Positions 1 to 7,535 of a stretch of 41,603 nt of DNA are shown piece by piece. The notes beneath the pieces were generated by a model. That model saw only the letters and a list, made by a program, of their open reading frames with translations, was not told where the DNA came from and ran no database searches. The translations under genes were made by a program, and so were the position numbers. The stretch is from Bacillota bacterium. Lineage in GTDB: Bacteria; Bacillota; Clostridia; Christensenellales; Aristaeellaceae. The stretch is from assembly GCA_023404345.1 (NCBI GenBank), contig JAEYCB010000057.1, positions 1 through 41,603 of the forward strand, in the 5' to 3' direction. Within the stretch, counting starts at the first letter, position 1. Every line of letters starts with the position of its first letter.

Positions 1-15
1 AATTTTCTCAGACAT
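1..15 (-). CDS. possible start of a gene running off the left edge
   Basis: On the minus strand an ATG at 15-13 is followed by codons for S-E-K-I up to the edge. It is preceded by an AAAGGAG ribosome binding site at 26-32, about 10 bases upstream. Five codons are too few to name a product. Because the neighbouring integrase is broken at about 118, this may be the first gene of an element inserted there, but that is inference. Confidence 0.3.
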
Positions 16-117
16 GGTTTGCAGTCTCCTTTTAGAATGGTGTGTCGCAACTTCATTCTACCAGAGTTCGCAAACTATGTCTCTTTTTCCCTCCTTTCAT
101 TTTGCGCAACTTATCTT

Positions 118-666
118 ACCTTATCGGGGCTCAAATGGGATGCGATTGATTTTGAGAACAAAACCATCGCAATCCGGCACACGGTGACGGCCTGCGCTGA
201 AAAGGGCAGGCGGATCGAAGTGGCAGCCGATACGACCAAGACAGCCTCCAGCCGGCGGACCCTCCCGTTGGTGCCGGCTTTTCAAACGAAGCTGGCCGCG
301 TTAAAGGAGCAACAGGAGAAGAACCGCATACTGTGCGGCCGCTCCTATTGCACGGATTACCTGGGCTACGTTCTGGTGGATGCAATGGGAAACCGCCTGA
401 AGCTGAGCTACATCAGCACGGCCTTTCCCGCACTGCTCAAGCGCAACGGGCTTCGGCCCATCCGCTTCCACGACCTGCGCCACAGCTGTGCCAGCCTGCT
501 GCTGAAAAACGGCGTCCCCATGAAGCAGATTCAGGAATGGCTGGGGCACAGCGACTTCAGCACGACCGCCAACATCTACGCCCACCTGGACGCCGGGTCC
601 AAGCTCACCTCTGCACAGGCAATGGAAAAGGGATTGGGAATGAGCTCCGAAGCCCTTATAGAATAA
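118..666 (+). pseudogene. truncated tyrosine recombinase (phage/ICE-type integrase), C-terminal part
   Basis: The readable protein matches the catalytic domain of tyrosine recombinases used by phages and integrative elements of Clostridia. Recognisable homology begins at the LSGLKWDAIDFEN stretch (from about 121). The HDLRH box, the LGHS box and the catalytic tyrosine in the NIYAHLD segment near the C-terminus are all present. The core-binding domain and the strand carrying the first catalytic arginine (G-x-R-x-x-E just before the GLKW segment) are missing. The sequence upstream of about 118 gives unrelated residues, so the ATG at 19 is not a natural start. The protein cannot be active as read. 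It ends 87 bases from the 3' end of tRNA-Ser, the usual place for an integrase inside an element that uses the tRNA as attB, so the rest of that element would lie left of the window. Confidence 0.8.
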
Positions 667-715
667 GGGCTTTGGGATATGGCGAGAGAACTTTGGAGAG
701 GAACGCCAAAGCGAA

Positions 716-751
716 TGAAAAAAGGCTTTCCCCGCTGTGGGGGAAAGCCTT
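716..751 (-). terminator. intrinsic terminator of tRNA-Ser
   Basis: A perfect 12-bp stem (722-733 with 740-751) has a 6-base loop. Read on the minus strand it is followed by a run of seven T, and it directly follows the tRNA CCA end. Confidence 0.85.
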
Positions 752-752
752 A

Positions 753-847
753 TGGCGGAGAAGGTGGGATTCGAACCCACGGACCGGTTATTAGCCGGTT
801 TACCCGATTTCGAGTCGGGGCCGTTATGACCGCTTCGATACTTCTCC
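753..847 (-). tRNA. tRNA-Ser(CGA)
   Basis: The minus strand folds as a class II tRNA of 95 nt including an encoded CCA end. The acceptor stem is GGAGAAG/CTTCTCC. The anticodon stem CCCGA/TCGGG holds the loop CTCGAAA, giving anticodon CGA, which reads UCG serine codons. A long variable arm follows, typical of serine tRNAs, then a T arm with TTCGAAT. The discriminator is G. A terminator lies immediately 3', and a good promoter lies about 200 bases upstream at 1049-1077. The integrase remnant beside its 3' end suggests it has served as an attachment site. Confidence 0.95.
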
Positions 848-1048
848 AAAATCTATCTCAACATCGTCTCTCGGAAAAAGGAGAGAACTGATGGAGAGAA
901 CTGCTCATGATCCCATTCCGGGGGCACCTTGCAAACCTAGTAAAATCAAGGCTTTACGTCGATTCGATTCCACCTTTCGGATTAGATTTCGAGGCAGGAA
1001 GGTAATGGCCACTTGATCATTTTCTAGGGCCACACACAACCGAACTTC
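848..1048 (-). other. long leader between promoter and tRNA-Ser, no gene
   Basis: About 200 bases lie between the tRNA promoter and the mature tRNA. No convincing ORF is present. The stretch holds an 11-bp direct repeat GGAGAGAACTG (880-890 and 893-903). It also holds a segment of about 75 nt (944-1018) bounded by ATCAAG/CTTGAT, with an inner ACCTT/AAGGT pairing and a TCGAAATC string shared with the tRNA anticodon loop. I could not fold it as a true tRNA. Confidence 0.4.
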
Positions 1049-1077
1049 ATTATACCATGCCATACGCAAGTTGGCAA
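1049..1077 (-). promoter_or_regulatory. promoter of tRNA-Ser
   Basis: On the minus strand TTGCCA (1072-1077) and TATAAT (1049-1054) are separated by 17 bases, with an extended -10 (TGG) upstream. It points toward tRNA-Ser. Confidence 0.7.
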
Positions 1078-1124
1078 GCATAAAGCGACTGTTTGCGTTT
1101 TGTTATAAAAACTTAGAAAAAAGA

Positions 1125-1154
1125 TTGACAGAGAGGGCAGAATGTAGGTATACT
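1125..1154 (+). promoter_or_regulatory. sigma-A promoter of the DUF3793-flavodoxin operon
   Basis: TTGACA (1125-1130) and TATACT (1149-1154) are 18 bases apart. Transcription would start near 1161, at the first of two TTAG/CTAA dyads. Confidence 0.8.
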
Positions 1155-1160
1155 AGAGGC

Positions 1161-1220
1161 GTTAGCCACAACTAATTTTAAGCGGCTTTTCTTTTTGAAA
1201 GGCGGTTAGAAATAACTAAT
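1161..1220 (+). promoter_or_regulatory. paired operator-like dyads (GTTAG-N6-CTAAT)
   Basis: Two near-identical 16-bp elements, GTTAGCCACAACTAAT (1161-1176) and GTTAGAAATAACTAAT (1205-1220), start 44 bp apart, just downstream of the -10 box. The TTAG...CTAA half-sites resemble those bound by DtxR/MntR-type metalloregulators. Their position at and after the start site would suit repression. The regulator is not encoded in the window. Confidence 0.6.
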
Positions 1221-1251
1221 CAAAATGGATATAGCACAAAGGAGGGTGCTT

Positions 1252-1812
1252 ATGAAAAATAACTTTGAACAGCTGATGGTACAGCACTGCGCGGCAACAC
1301 TGGCAGGACATAAATGCGGAAGCCTGTTTGCCTTTTGTACTGAGAATGAAAGAGAATGGCGACAGGCTGTGGATGCGCTGGATGCTCTGCTTGCACCCAA
1401 GGGTGTTCGGGTAAGAGCACTTGCATCATGCCCAAGAGGATGCAAAGTTTATGCCTATCGTCCTGCGATGTTGGCACGGCGGTTGGAAGATCCGCAAATA
1501 ACTCGCTTTTTGGCGCAAAAGGGATATACAGATATGCACCAGGAGGAATGTCTGAATGAGCTAGGTAGACGCATTCAATGTGAAAAGTCCTTTCCGCATG
1601 AAATCGGCGTGTTTTTGGACTATCCGCTGGAGGATGTGATCGGATTTATTGAACATGGTGGCAGACACTGCGCTTGTGCAGGGTGCTGGAAGGCTTATAG
1701 TGACGAGAGGGAGGCAAAGCGGCGCTTTGAGTTGTATGGCAAGTGCAAAAGAGTGTATACCGATTGTTACCATCGGGGGACGGATGTTGCACGGCTGACC
1801 GTAGCCGTTTGA
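1252..1812 (+). CDS. DUF3793 family protein
   Basis: A 186-residue soluble protein of the DUF3793 family, recognised by the CGSLFAF segment near the N-terminus, the CPRGCKVYAYRP segment, the FPHEIGVFLDYPLEDVIGFI segment and the C-terminal cysteine-rich part (CACAGCWKAY, KCKRVYTDC). The start at 1252 is preferred over 1225 because AAAGGAGGG lies about 5 bases upstream of it. The function is unknown. In Clostridia these genes often sit beside flavodoxin or ferrous-iron transport genes. Here it is the first gene of an operon with a short flavodoxin, behind two metal-type operator dyads, which suggests a role under iron limitation (inference). The many cysteines could bind metal or haem, but no known motif is evident. 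Confidence 0.85.
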   Translation: MKNNFEQLMVQHCAATLAGHKCGSLFAFCTENEREWRQAVDALDALLAPKGVRVRALASCPRGCKVYAYRPAMLARRLEDPQITRFLAQKGYTDMHQEECLNELGRRIQCEKSFPHEIGVFLDYPLEDVIGFIEHGGRHCACAGCWKAYSDEREAKRRFELYGKCKRVYTDCYHRGTDVARLTVAV

Positions 1813-1854
1813 CCGACAAAGGAACCGACAACTGTTTTAAAAAGGAGAAGAGGT

Positions 1855-2265
1855 ATGGACAGAATCTGTGTGGTGTACTGGAGCGGAACCGGAAATACCC
1901 AAGCTATGGCTCAGGCTGTGGCCAAAGGCGCGAACGCGGAACTTGTTGTCGCTGGCAAATTTGATCCGCAGCAGTTGGAGACATTAAAAGCCATAGCCTT
2001 CGGGTGTCCTTCCATGGGTGCAGAACAGCTCGAGCCGGATGAATTTGAGCCGATGTTTGAAAGCTGCAAATCATACCTGTCGGGTAAACAAATTGTGCTT
2101 TTTGGTTCTTATGGTTGGGGGGATGGCGAATGGATACGAAACTGGGAGGAAGAGTGCCGGGCTGCGGGTGCTGTGCTGGCGCGTGATAGCGTAATATGCC
2201 AGGGAGCTCCTGACATGGAAGTGCTGACAGAATGTGAAAACCTCGGAGCTGCGCTTAGAAAATAA
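1855..2265 (+). CDS. short flavodoxin
   Basis: A 136-residue single-domain flavodoxin, an FMN electron carrier of the cytoplasm. The FMN phosphate-binding loop SGTGNT is at residues 10-15. The CPSMGAEQLE segment at 51-60 and FGSYGWGDGEW at 83-93 contact the isoalloxazine ring in this family. The length is typical of short-chain flavodoxins. The ribosome binding site is AAAAAGGAGAAGAGGT directly before the ATG, 42 bases after DUF3793, so the two are co-transcribed and followed by a terminator. Flavodoxins replace ferredoxin when iron is scarce, which fits the operator-like dyads upstream. The redox partner is not in the window. Confidence 0.9.
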   Translation: MDRICVVYWSGTGNTQAMAQAVAKGANAELVVAGKFDPQQLETLKAIAFGCPSMGAEQLEPDEFEPMFESCKSYLSGKQIVLFGSYGWGDGEWIRNWEEECRAAGAVLARDSVICQGAPDMEVLTECENLGAALRK

Positions 2266-2280
2266 AAGGAACCGAGAAGG

Positions 2281-2307
2281 GCGGGAGGAGCATAGCCTCT
2301 CGCTTTT
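2281..2307 (+). terminator. intrinsic terminator after flavodoxin
   Basis: GCGGGAGG (2281-2288) pairs with CCTCTCGC (2296-2303) across a 7-base loop and is followed by TTTTCTT. Flanking GAAGG/TTTTC can extend the stem with G-U pairs. Confidence 0.65.
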
Positions 2308-2440
2308 CTTGCTTTTTGCTTGCCTTCAATTCCTGTATCATGGTATCATAGAAAAATGCGGTGAAACGGTGACTACTAGGTTGCCGTTTGCAGACGCAAT
2401 TATAATATTTATTATTTATTGTTACGGAAAGGATCTTCCC

Positions 2441-3856
2441 ATGCTTCGTACCGTCATTTCCCTGCCTAATCGTGCTCTACGCCTCCTGTTAGACAGTCTG
2501 CGCTGGGATAAGCCCTTTATGCGCAACGTATTTATGGTGGCACTGCCCATGGTGATCCAGCAACTGGTGACCGCATCCCTGCACATTGTAGATGGGCTGA
2601 TGGTCAGTGGACTGGGTGATGCGGCTTATTCTGCCGTGACGCAGGCCAACCGCGTAACCTTTATGTTTAACCTCTTTAGCTTTGGTACTTGTACGGGCGG
2701 AGCAATCTTCCTCAGCCAATACTGGGGCGGACGAGATATCCGGCGTATGCGGCAAGCCATGGGCCTTACGATGATGTTTGTGCTTATCGTGGCAACTGTA
2801 TTTATGAGCGTGTCGCTGCTGATGCCCCGGCAGATTATTTCGCTTTTCCTGCCGCAGGGTGAAAGCTTTGACCGCGCGGTGGAATATCTGTCGGTGGTAG
2901 CATTTGGCTATCTGTTCACCGCTGTGGACAACGTATACGCTGCCACCCTCAAGGCGGCGGAAAAAACCTATTTGCCTATGCTGTCCGGTTTTGCAAGCAT
3001 TTTGACCAATACGGTTCTCAACTATGCCTTTATCTTTGGCAAATTGGGCTGCCCGGTTATGGGAGTCAGGGGCGCGGCGCTGGCTACGGTTATCTCTGCC
3101 GCCGTGTCCATGGGAATGAATATGGCGTTTTCCTATGGCATGCATTTGCCTGCGGGAGCCAAACCTTCTGAATGGTTGCAGCAGGAGAAAGGCTTTGTGG
3201 GACGTTTCAGCAAAACAGTGGTGCCTGTCATTTTCAACGAGGGACTGTGGGCAACCGGCACGACCATGTATAGTGTTTTTTATGGACGCATGGGTGATGC
3301 GGCGGTTGCCACGATGGGAGTATGCACCACCATCAACGATTTGATGTGGGTAGCTATTTTCGCACTGATGAATGCAACTGCCATTATTGTGGGTAAGGCG
3401 CTCGGTGCAGGTGATCGTGAACGGGCCTATTTATATGCCAAGCGCATGATGGCGGGCGCGCTGGCAGCTGGTATTGTGCTGGGTATCGTGGTGATTGCTG
3501 TACGCTGGCCGCTGGTTAACATTTTTTCCGGCTTGTCCTATCAGGTCCGGGATAAGGCTCAGCTCATTCTGCTGCTGGGAGCGCTGACCATCTGGTTCCG
3601 CGCATTCAATACCATCAATATTGTGGGTGTGCTTCGGTCGGGCGGCGACACTATGTTCAGCCTATGCCTGGATGTGGGCACATTGTGGCTGGTGGGGGTG
3701 ACCAGTACGGGCTTGGCTGCGCTGGTGTTCCATTGGCCGCTGGAATGGGTATACGCCTGCACTTTCCTGGAGGAAGCTGTTAAAATGGCAGTTGGTATAC
3801 CACATTTTAAAAAGAAACAGTGGATGAACGTGCTTACGGAGCAGCCGCAGAGCTAA
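2441..3856 (+). CDS. MATE family multidrug/organic cation exporter
   Basis: A 471-residue polytopic inner-membrane protein with the twelve-helix layout of the MATE family (two six-helix halves), which exports toxic organic compounds in exchange for Na+ or H+. The first helix region (MRNVFMVALPMVIQQLV) and the DGLMVSGLGDAAYSAVTQANRV segment are typical family features. So is the second-half repeat with FNEGLWATGTTMYSVFYGRMG. The start at 2441 is chosen because it has GGAAAGGA upstream and begins with the conserved N-terminal region; the open frame continues to 2234 without support. A TATAAT-like string at 2401-2406 may be its -10 box, but no good -35 is visible. The ProB-like kinase starts 19 bases after its stop. 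The substrate cannot be told. Confidence 0.92.
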   Translation: MLRTVISLPNRALRLLLDSLRWDKPFMRNVFMVALPMVIQQLVTASLHIVDGLMVSGLGDAAYSAVTQANRVTFMFNLFSFGTCTGGAIFLSQYWGGRDIRRMRQAMGLTMMFVLIVATVFMSVSLLMPRQIISLFLPQGESFDRAVEYLSVVAFGYLFTAVDNVYAATLKAAEKTYLPMLSGFASILTNTVLNYAFIFGKLGCPVMGVRGAALATVISAAVSMGMNMAFSYGMHLPAGAKPSEWLQQEKGFVGRFSKTVVPVIFNEGLWATGTTMYSVFYGRMGDAAVATMGVCTTINDLMWVAIFALMNATAIIVGKALGAGDRERAYLYAKRMMAGALAAGIVLGIVVIAVRWPLVNIFSGLSYQVRDKAQLILLLGALTIWFRAFNTINIVGVLRSGGDTMFSLCLDVGTLWLVGVTSTGLAALVFHWPLEWVYACTFLEEAVKMAVGIPHFKKKQWMNVLTEQPQS

Positions 3857-3875
3857 CGGAAGGGAAGGAAACAGC

Positions 3876-4712
3876 ATGGAACAGCTGGATCTGGTGGTTA
3901 AAATCGGAAGCATGGCATTGATTCAAAAGGATGAAAACGCCATTGACTATAATATCTTTCAACGCCTGGGAGGCGATCTGCGGCCTGGCATGATTCTGGT
4001 AACCAGCGGCGCCACCGAAATTGGGCGTCTGGATTATCTGAAACGCACCGGCCATGAGCTGACCGGCGTGACTGAGCAGGACAAGGTGGATTATTCTGCG
4101 CAGGGGCAGACCATTCTGATGAATACCTACCGTCAGTTTATCCGCCCTGAATATGGCATTCGACAGGTGCTGGTGGAGCATACACATTTTAATGATCCGC
4201 TTCGCCGAGAGCACATCCACCGCATGCTTTTGCGCGCGGCTGCCCAGGAAGTCATTCCCATCATTAACTACAACGACCCCGTCAGTGATGACGAAGTGCG
4301 AAAGATGGAACTTGCCAGCCGCCGTGCCGAGGGCATGGAAGTGGTGGAGTGCGTGGATAACGATGAAACCGCAGAAGTGGTGGCGCAACTGGTGGGTGCA
4401 AAGAATTTGATCTTGCTTACTAGCACCGAAGGCATTTATCTGGATCGCAATGACCCCAGCACGCTGGTGAAGTTGGTCAGCGGCCGGGATCTTGGCGAGG
4501 TGCGCGCCCACGTGACTGAACTGATGGGCCATTGCAGCGGCGCAAGCCGTGCCGGAGCAAACGGGGCACGGGCCAAACTGGCCTTTGCGCTGCGCGCGGT
4601 GGAACGTGGCACAAATGTGATCATTGGTCATGCGCGTTATCATATTGCGGACCTGCTGGCGGGCAGGGTGCCATGCACGCGCCTGGGGGTAAACATGGAG
4701 GAGCAGGAATGA
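3876..4712 (+). CDS. amino-acid kinase, glutamate 5-kinase-like, without PUA domain
   Basis: A 278-residue protein of the amino-acid kinase superfamily, closest to glutamate 5-kinase (ProB), which phosphorylates glutamate as the first step of proline synthesis. Family landmarks are the VVKIGS start, the LVTSGATEIGRLDYL loop, IPIINYNDPVSDDE (ProB has INENDxV), DNDETAEVVAQLVGAKNLILLT, and a final nucleotide-binding region. The loop that reads GxGTGGMxTK in ProB is replaced here by HCSGASRAGANGARAK, and the C-terminal PUA domain is absent. No proA or proC is nearby; the neighbours are a MATE exporter and membrane/envelope genes. It may be a divergent glutamate kinase or act on another carboxylate. 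Family assignment is firm; the substrate is uncertain. Confidence 0.75.
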   Translation: MEQLDLVVKIGSMALIQKDENAIDYNIFQRLGGDLRPGMILVTSGATEIGRLDYLKRTGHELTGVTEQDKVDYSAQGQTILMNTYRQFIRPEYGIRQVLVEHTHFNDPLRREHIHRMLLRAAAQEVIPIINYNDPVSDDEVRKMELASRRAEGMEVVECVDNDETAEVVAQLVGAKNLILLTSTEGIYLDRNDPSTLVKLVSGRDLGEVRAHVTELMGHCSGASRAGANGARAKLAFALRAVERGTNVIIGHARYHIADLLAGRVPCTRLGVNMEEQE

Positions 4713-5221
4713 GCCCGGTGATGTGGACGGTTGTGGGTGTTGCGGGCGCGGCGGGAGCTGCGTTGATTGGTTGGCATATGCACAGACGGCAAATGCCGGC
4801 TCTGCGCGCGTTGGATGCGAGCTTTCAGTGCCCGGACATGCGCTTTCGCTATGCACCGCAGGAATTGTTTGATAGTTTGGATCGTCTGGGAACTCAGGGT
4901 GGCACATTGTTGATGCGATTTTGGTGTGCCGATGCGGGGTTGAGCCTCCTGCTGTTGGCCGTTATGCTTGCGGCAGCCAATAACAGCGTGGGGAACTTTA
5001 CGCCATTGCGTATAGCTATGGATGCAGCAGCCGGTCTGCGCACCTTGTTAGATCTAGTGGAGGATGGGTTGCTTGCAGGTGTTGTTCGTGCCTATCCTGA
5101 CCGCAGGCGAGAAGGCATGACGCGCGTCAGTGCTGTAGTTACGGCAGCTAAGTGGTGCCTGACAGGACTGTGGGTAGCCGGATTGTTTGGGGGACTGGTG
5201 CTGCGGGCAGCACGCCTGTAA
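4709..5221 (+). CDS. small membrane protein of unknown function
   Basis: A 170-residue protein whose ATG overlaps the kinase stop codon (ATGA), with GGAGGAGCAGGA before it, so it is translationally coupled. Hydrophobic segments lie at about residues 4-22, 68-88 and 145-165, and a weaker one at about 100-120. Between the first two is a soluble stretch of about 45 residues. No family is recognised. Coupling to the ProB-like kinase suggests that the two products are needed together. Confidence 0.75.
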   Translation: MSPVMWTVVGVAGAAGAALIGWHMHRRQMPALRALDASFQCPDMRFRYAPQELFDSLDRLGTQGGTLLMRFWCADAGLSLLLLAVMLAAANNSVGNFTPLRIAMDAAAGLRTLLDLVEDGLLAGVVRAYPDRRREGMTRVSAVVTAAKWCLTGLWVAGLFGGLVLRAARL

Positions 5222-5232
5222 CGGCGCCGGGA

Positions 5233-5262
5233 TTGTTTGGAAAGGAATGGATATGATATAAT
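5233..5262 (+). promoter_or_regulatory. possible promoter for the O-antigen-ligase-like gene
   Basis: TTGTTT (5233-5238) and TATAAT (5257-5262) are 18 bases apart with TGA just before the -10. This follows the stop of the small membrane protein by about 12 bases. Confidence 0.5.
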
Positions 5263-5368
5263 ATAAAAGATGAAAATGTGATTTATAAATAGCAAGTCTG
5301 TTTGAAAAAACGGCTGGCTGCGGACGAAGCGGAAAGAAAACCGCAAGGCAAAAATGGAGGGTAATGGC

Positions 5369-6733
5369 ATGAGTGAAAAAGCGTTGCGCACGCGTGGAGA
5401 GCACCGGCTGTGGAATGCGCGCTGGCTGGCAGCTATGATCTACGCGCTGGTGATGCTGTTGGACCTGCTGACCTACGAGCGGGGACATGCGCTGATGCAA
5501 AGCTATGGGGCTGCACTGGCCTTTGCCATGATAGGTATCTGCCTCTATCGCGGAGAGTACCGTGCAGACCGGGCCTATGGCCTGGGCCTGGCCCTTGCGG
5601 CCTGGTACGCGCTCACAAGGGTCCTGAATGGGGACCATTATTTGCAGTATGATTACAATCAATATCGCATCGTTAGCATGGCTGTGACCTATGGTTTGGC
5701 TTTTCCAATGGCTGCTATGCTGGAAGACGAAGAAAAACGCCACGCACTGGATCGTATCGTTGCCATGCTCACGGTGGCGCTTTCAGCAGTATGCTGGCTG
5801 GGAGTCATTGCTGCGCTTCAGGGCGAGGTGATTACCATACCATTTTTCAATAGCCAGTTTGGCATTATGGAGGATGGGCGGTTGTATGTGCTGAGCCAGC
5901 ACCCCAACTTTACAGCAAGCATTAGCGTGAGCGGCCTGTGCATGTTGATCTATCTGGTGGTGAGTCGATGGAAACCCTGGGTGTTGATTCCCGCCGTCGT
6001 GGGTGGTGCGGGTCTGTTCATGGCGTTGCCGCTCTCGGATTCCCGCACGGGTATGATCGCCTTTATAATCAGTGTGGTCATTGCGGCGGTGATTGGCTTC
6101 CAGCGGCTGAGTCTTCCCGCCAAATGGCGCAGAATCGTGGAGGCTGTGTGCCTTGTGGCCATTGTGGCGATTGTTGCCGTGGTGGGCTTTAACGCAACAG
6201 TCAAAGTGGTATCTACCACCAATGAGAGTGAGCAGACCATATCTCAACGTTCCCTATTGGCGGATTTGACCACACTTACGGGACGTACAGGCGTATATGG
6301 CGCTGTTCCGGCCACCATTGCGCAGCATCCGTTGGCTTTGCTCAAAGGGTTTGACGAGCTGGAAATGATGCCGGCAGTAAACAAAAACGTCGATATGCAG
6401 TACAATCATATGCACAATTCCTTTTTGCAAACGCTGATGCTCACGGGTGTGCCAGGCCTGGTTTTGACGCTGTGGCTGACGTGGCGCATCGTTTCAGCAG
6501 CGGTGCGGGTGCTGTTTGAAAGTGAGGGAAAAATTGGCCCTGCACAGAAGTTGCTGGTATTGCTGCCTGCTGCATTGTTTATACAGGGCATGCTGGAGCA
6601 TTACCTGTTTATGGACAGCTACAGCATACTGAATTTCCTGTTTTTCCTGTTTTCGGGCTATGTGGTACGGCTGGGCCGGCAGGTGACTTGGAAACAGGCG
6701 TTTCCGATGCTGTCGCGCCGTACAAAGGCATAG
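5369..6733 (+). CDS. O-antigen ligase/polymerase-like membrane protein
   Basis: A 454-residue polytopic membrane protein with the layout of the Wzy/WaaL O-antigen ligase family. Many hydrophobic helices surround a large loop at about residues 270-360, followed by the typical HNSFLQTLMLTGVPGLVL segment that ends the loop. The LSQHPNFTASISVSGL and LPLSDSRTGMIAFIISVV segments also fit the family. Such proteins transfer or polymerise lipid-linked glycans at the outer face of the membrane. In a Gram-positive cell the target would be a wall or capsular polysaccharide (inference). The start at 5369 has GGAGG at 5356-5360; the upstream in-frame ATG at 5354 overlaps that site. No glycosyltransferase set lies next to it. 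Confidence 0.8.
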   Translation: MSEKALRTRGEHRLWNARWLAAMIYALVMLLDLLTYERGHALMQSYGAALAFAMIGICLYRGEYRADRAYGLGLALAAWYALTRVLNGDHYLQYDYNQYRIVSMAVTYGLAFPMAAMLEDEEKRHALDRIVAMLTVALSAVCWLGVIAALQGEVITIPFFNSQFGIMEDGRLYVLSQHPNFTASISVSGLCMLIYLVVSRWKPWVLIPAVVGGAGLFMALPLSDSRTGMIAFIISVVIAAVIGFQRLSLPAKWRRIVEAVCLVAIVAIVAVVGFNATVKVVSTTNESEQTISQRSLLADLTTLTGRTGVYGAVPATIAQHPLALLKGFDELEMMPAVNKNVDMQYNHMHNSFLQTLMLTGVPGLVLTLWLTWRIVSAAVRVLFESEGKIGPAQKLLVLLPAALFIQGMLEHYLFMDSYSILNFLFFLFSGYVVRLGRQVTWKQAFPMLSRRTKA

Positions 6734-6829
6734 GAAACAGGTGTGGCCTGAAAGATGAAAAGTGCAGATTCGGGAAAAGTAAATGCAGACGCCGTTTTTG
6801 GCTGTTTTGATAAGGAGGCGCAGTAACGC

Positions 6830-7489
6830 ATGTATACTGTAGAGGAGCTTTACGATTTGAATCACACACTGGCAGCGGAGTACCTCAGGAAATTTACCTA
6901 TCCCTGGGAGGCGCTTGGGGGCATTAAGGACATGATCCTCGCTTTGGGACCGAAGCTGGACCCGGAGCAGTATGACGAGGTATCGACGCAGGTGTGGGTG
7001 CATCGCACGGCCACGGTGGCTCCTACGGCTTACTTGGGCGCGCCGTGCATCATCGGTGCGGGCACAGAGGTGCGGCATTGCGCGTTCGTGCGTGGGTCGG
7101 CGCTGGTGGGGGAAAACTGCGTGGTGGGCAACTCGGTGGAGCTGAAAAACGTAATCCTTTTTGACAATGTGCAGACCCCGCACTACAACTACGTGGGGGA
7201 CAGCATTCTGGGTTACCGCTCCCACATGGGTGCGGGCTCCATCACCTCCAACGTCAAAAGCGACAAGTCCCTCGTGGTGGTGCACGGCCAGGGAGAAAAC
7301 GTGGAGACAGGCCTGAAAAAGTTTGGCGCGATGCTGGGCGATTTTGTGGAAGTGGGCTGCAACAGCGTGCTTAATCCCGGTACGGTGATTGGACGGGAAA
7401 GCAACGTCTACCCCCTCTCCTGCGTGCGCGGTGTGGTGCCTGCGCGGCATATTTACAAGAGCGGCGGCCAGATCGTACCCAAGCGCTGA
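6830..7489 (+). CDS. left-handed beta-helix protein, GlmU/acyltransferase-like
   Basis: A 219-residue protein whose residues from about 55 onward form hexapeptide repeats of the left-handed beta-helix fold (for example VWVHRTATVAPTAYLGAPCI, GAGTEVRHCAFVRGSALVG, VVGNSVELKNVIL). This fold is found in GlmU C-terminal domains and in many acetyl- and nucleotidyl-transferases. The N-terminal 45 residues look helical. There is no N-terminal nucleotidyltransferase domain, so it would be an acyltransferase or a stand-alone UDP-GlcNAc pyrophosphorylase-related protein. The ribosome binding site is AAGGAGG, 11 bases before the ATG. It follows the O-antigen-ligase-like gene by about 100 bases on the same strand and may modify a sugar precursor (inference). 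Confidence 0.8.
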   Translation: MYTVEELYDLNHTLAAEYLRKFTYPWEALGGIKDMILALGPKLDPEQYDEVSTQVWVHRTATVAPTAYLGAPCIIGAGTEVRHCAFVRGSALVGENCVVGNSVELKNVILFDNVQTPHYNYVGDSILGYRSHMGAGSITSNVKSDKSLVVVHGQGENVETGLKKFGAMLGDFVEVGCNSVLNPGTVIGRESNVYPLSCVRGVVPARHIYKSGGQIVPKR

Positions 7490-7500
7490 AGATTTTCCGC

Positions 7501-7529
7501 TTGACAGGCGGCACGGCAAATGCTATAGT
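7501..7529 (+). promoter_or_regulatory. promoter of the thrS T-box transcript
   Basis: TTGACA (7501-7506) and TATAGT (7524-7529) are 17 bases apart with an extended TGC before the -10. Confidence 0.85.
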
Positions 7530-7535
7530 GAGCGT

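Noticed and set aside
19..117. ATG at 19 as the true integrase start
   Set aside because: The first 33 codons do not resemble an integrase core-binding domain and there is no ribosome binding site for it.
848..1048. Possible SRP RNA or other known small RNA beside tRNA-Ser
   Set aside because: The conserved SRP domain IV sequence is not present on either strand.
2401..2406. TATAAT before the MATE gene as a full promoter
   Set aside because: Only the -10 string is convincing; the nearest TTGCCG is 14 bases away, too close for a standard -35.
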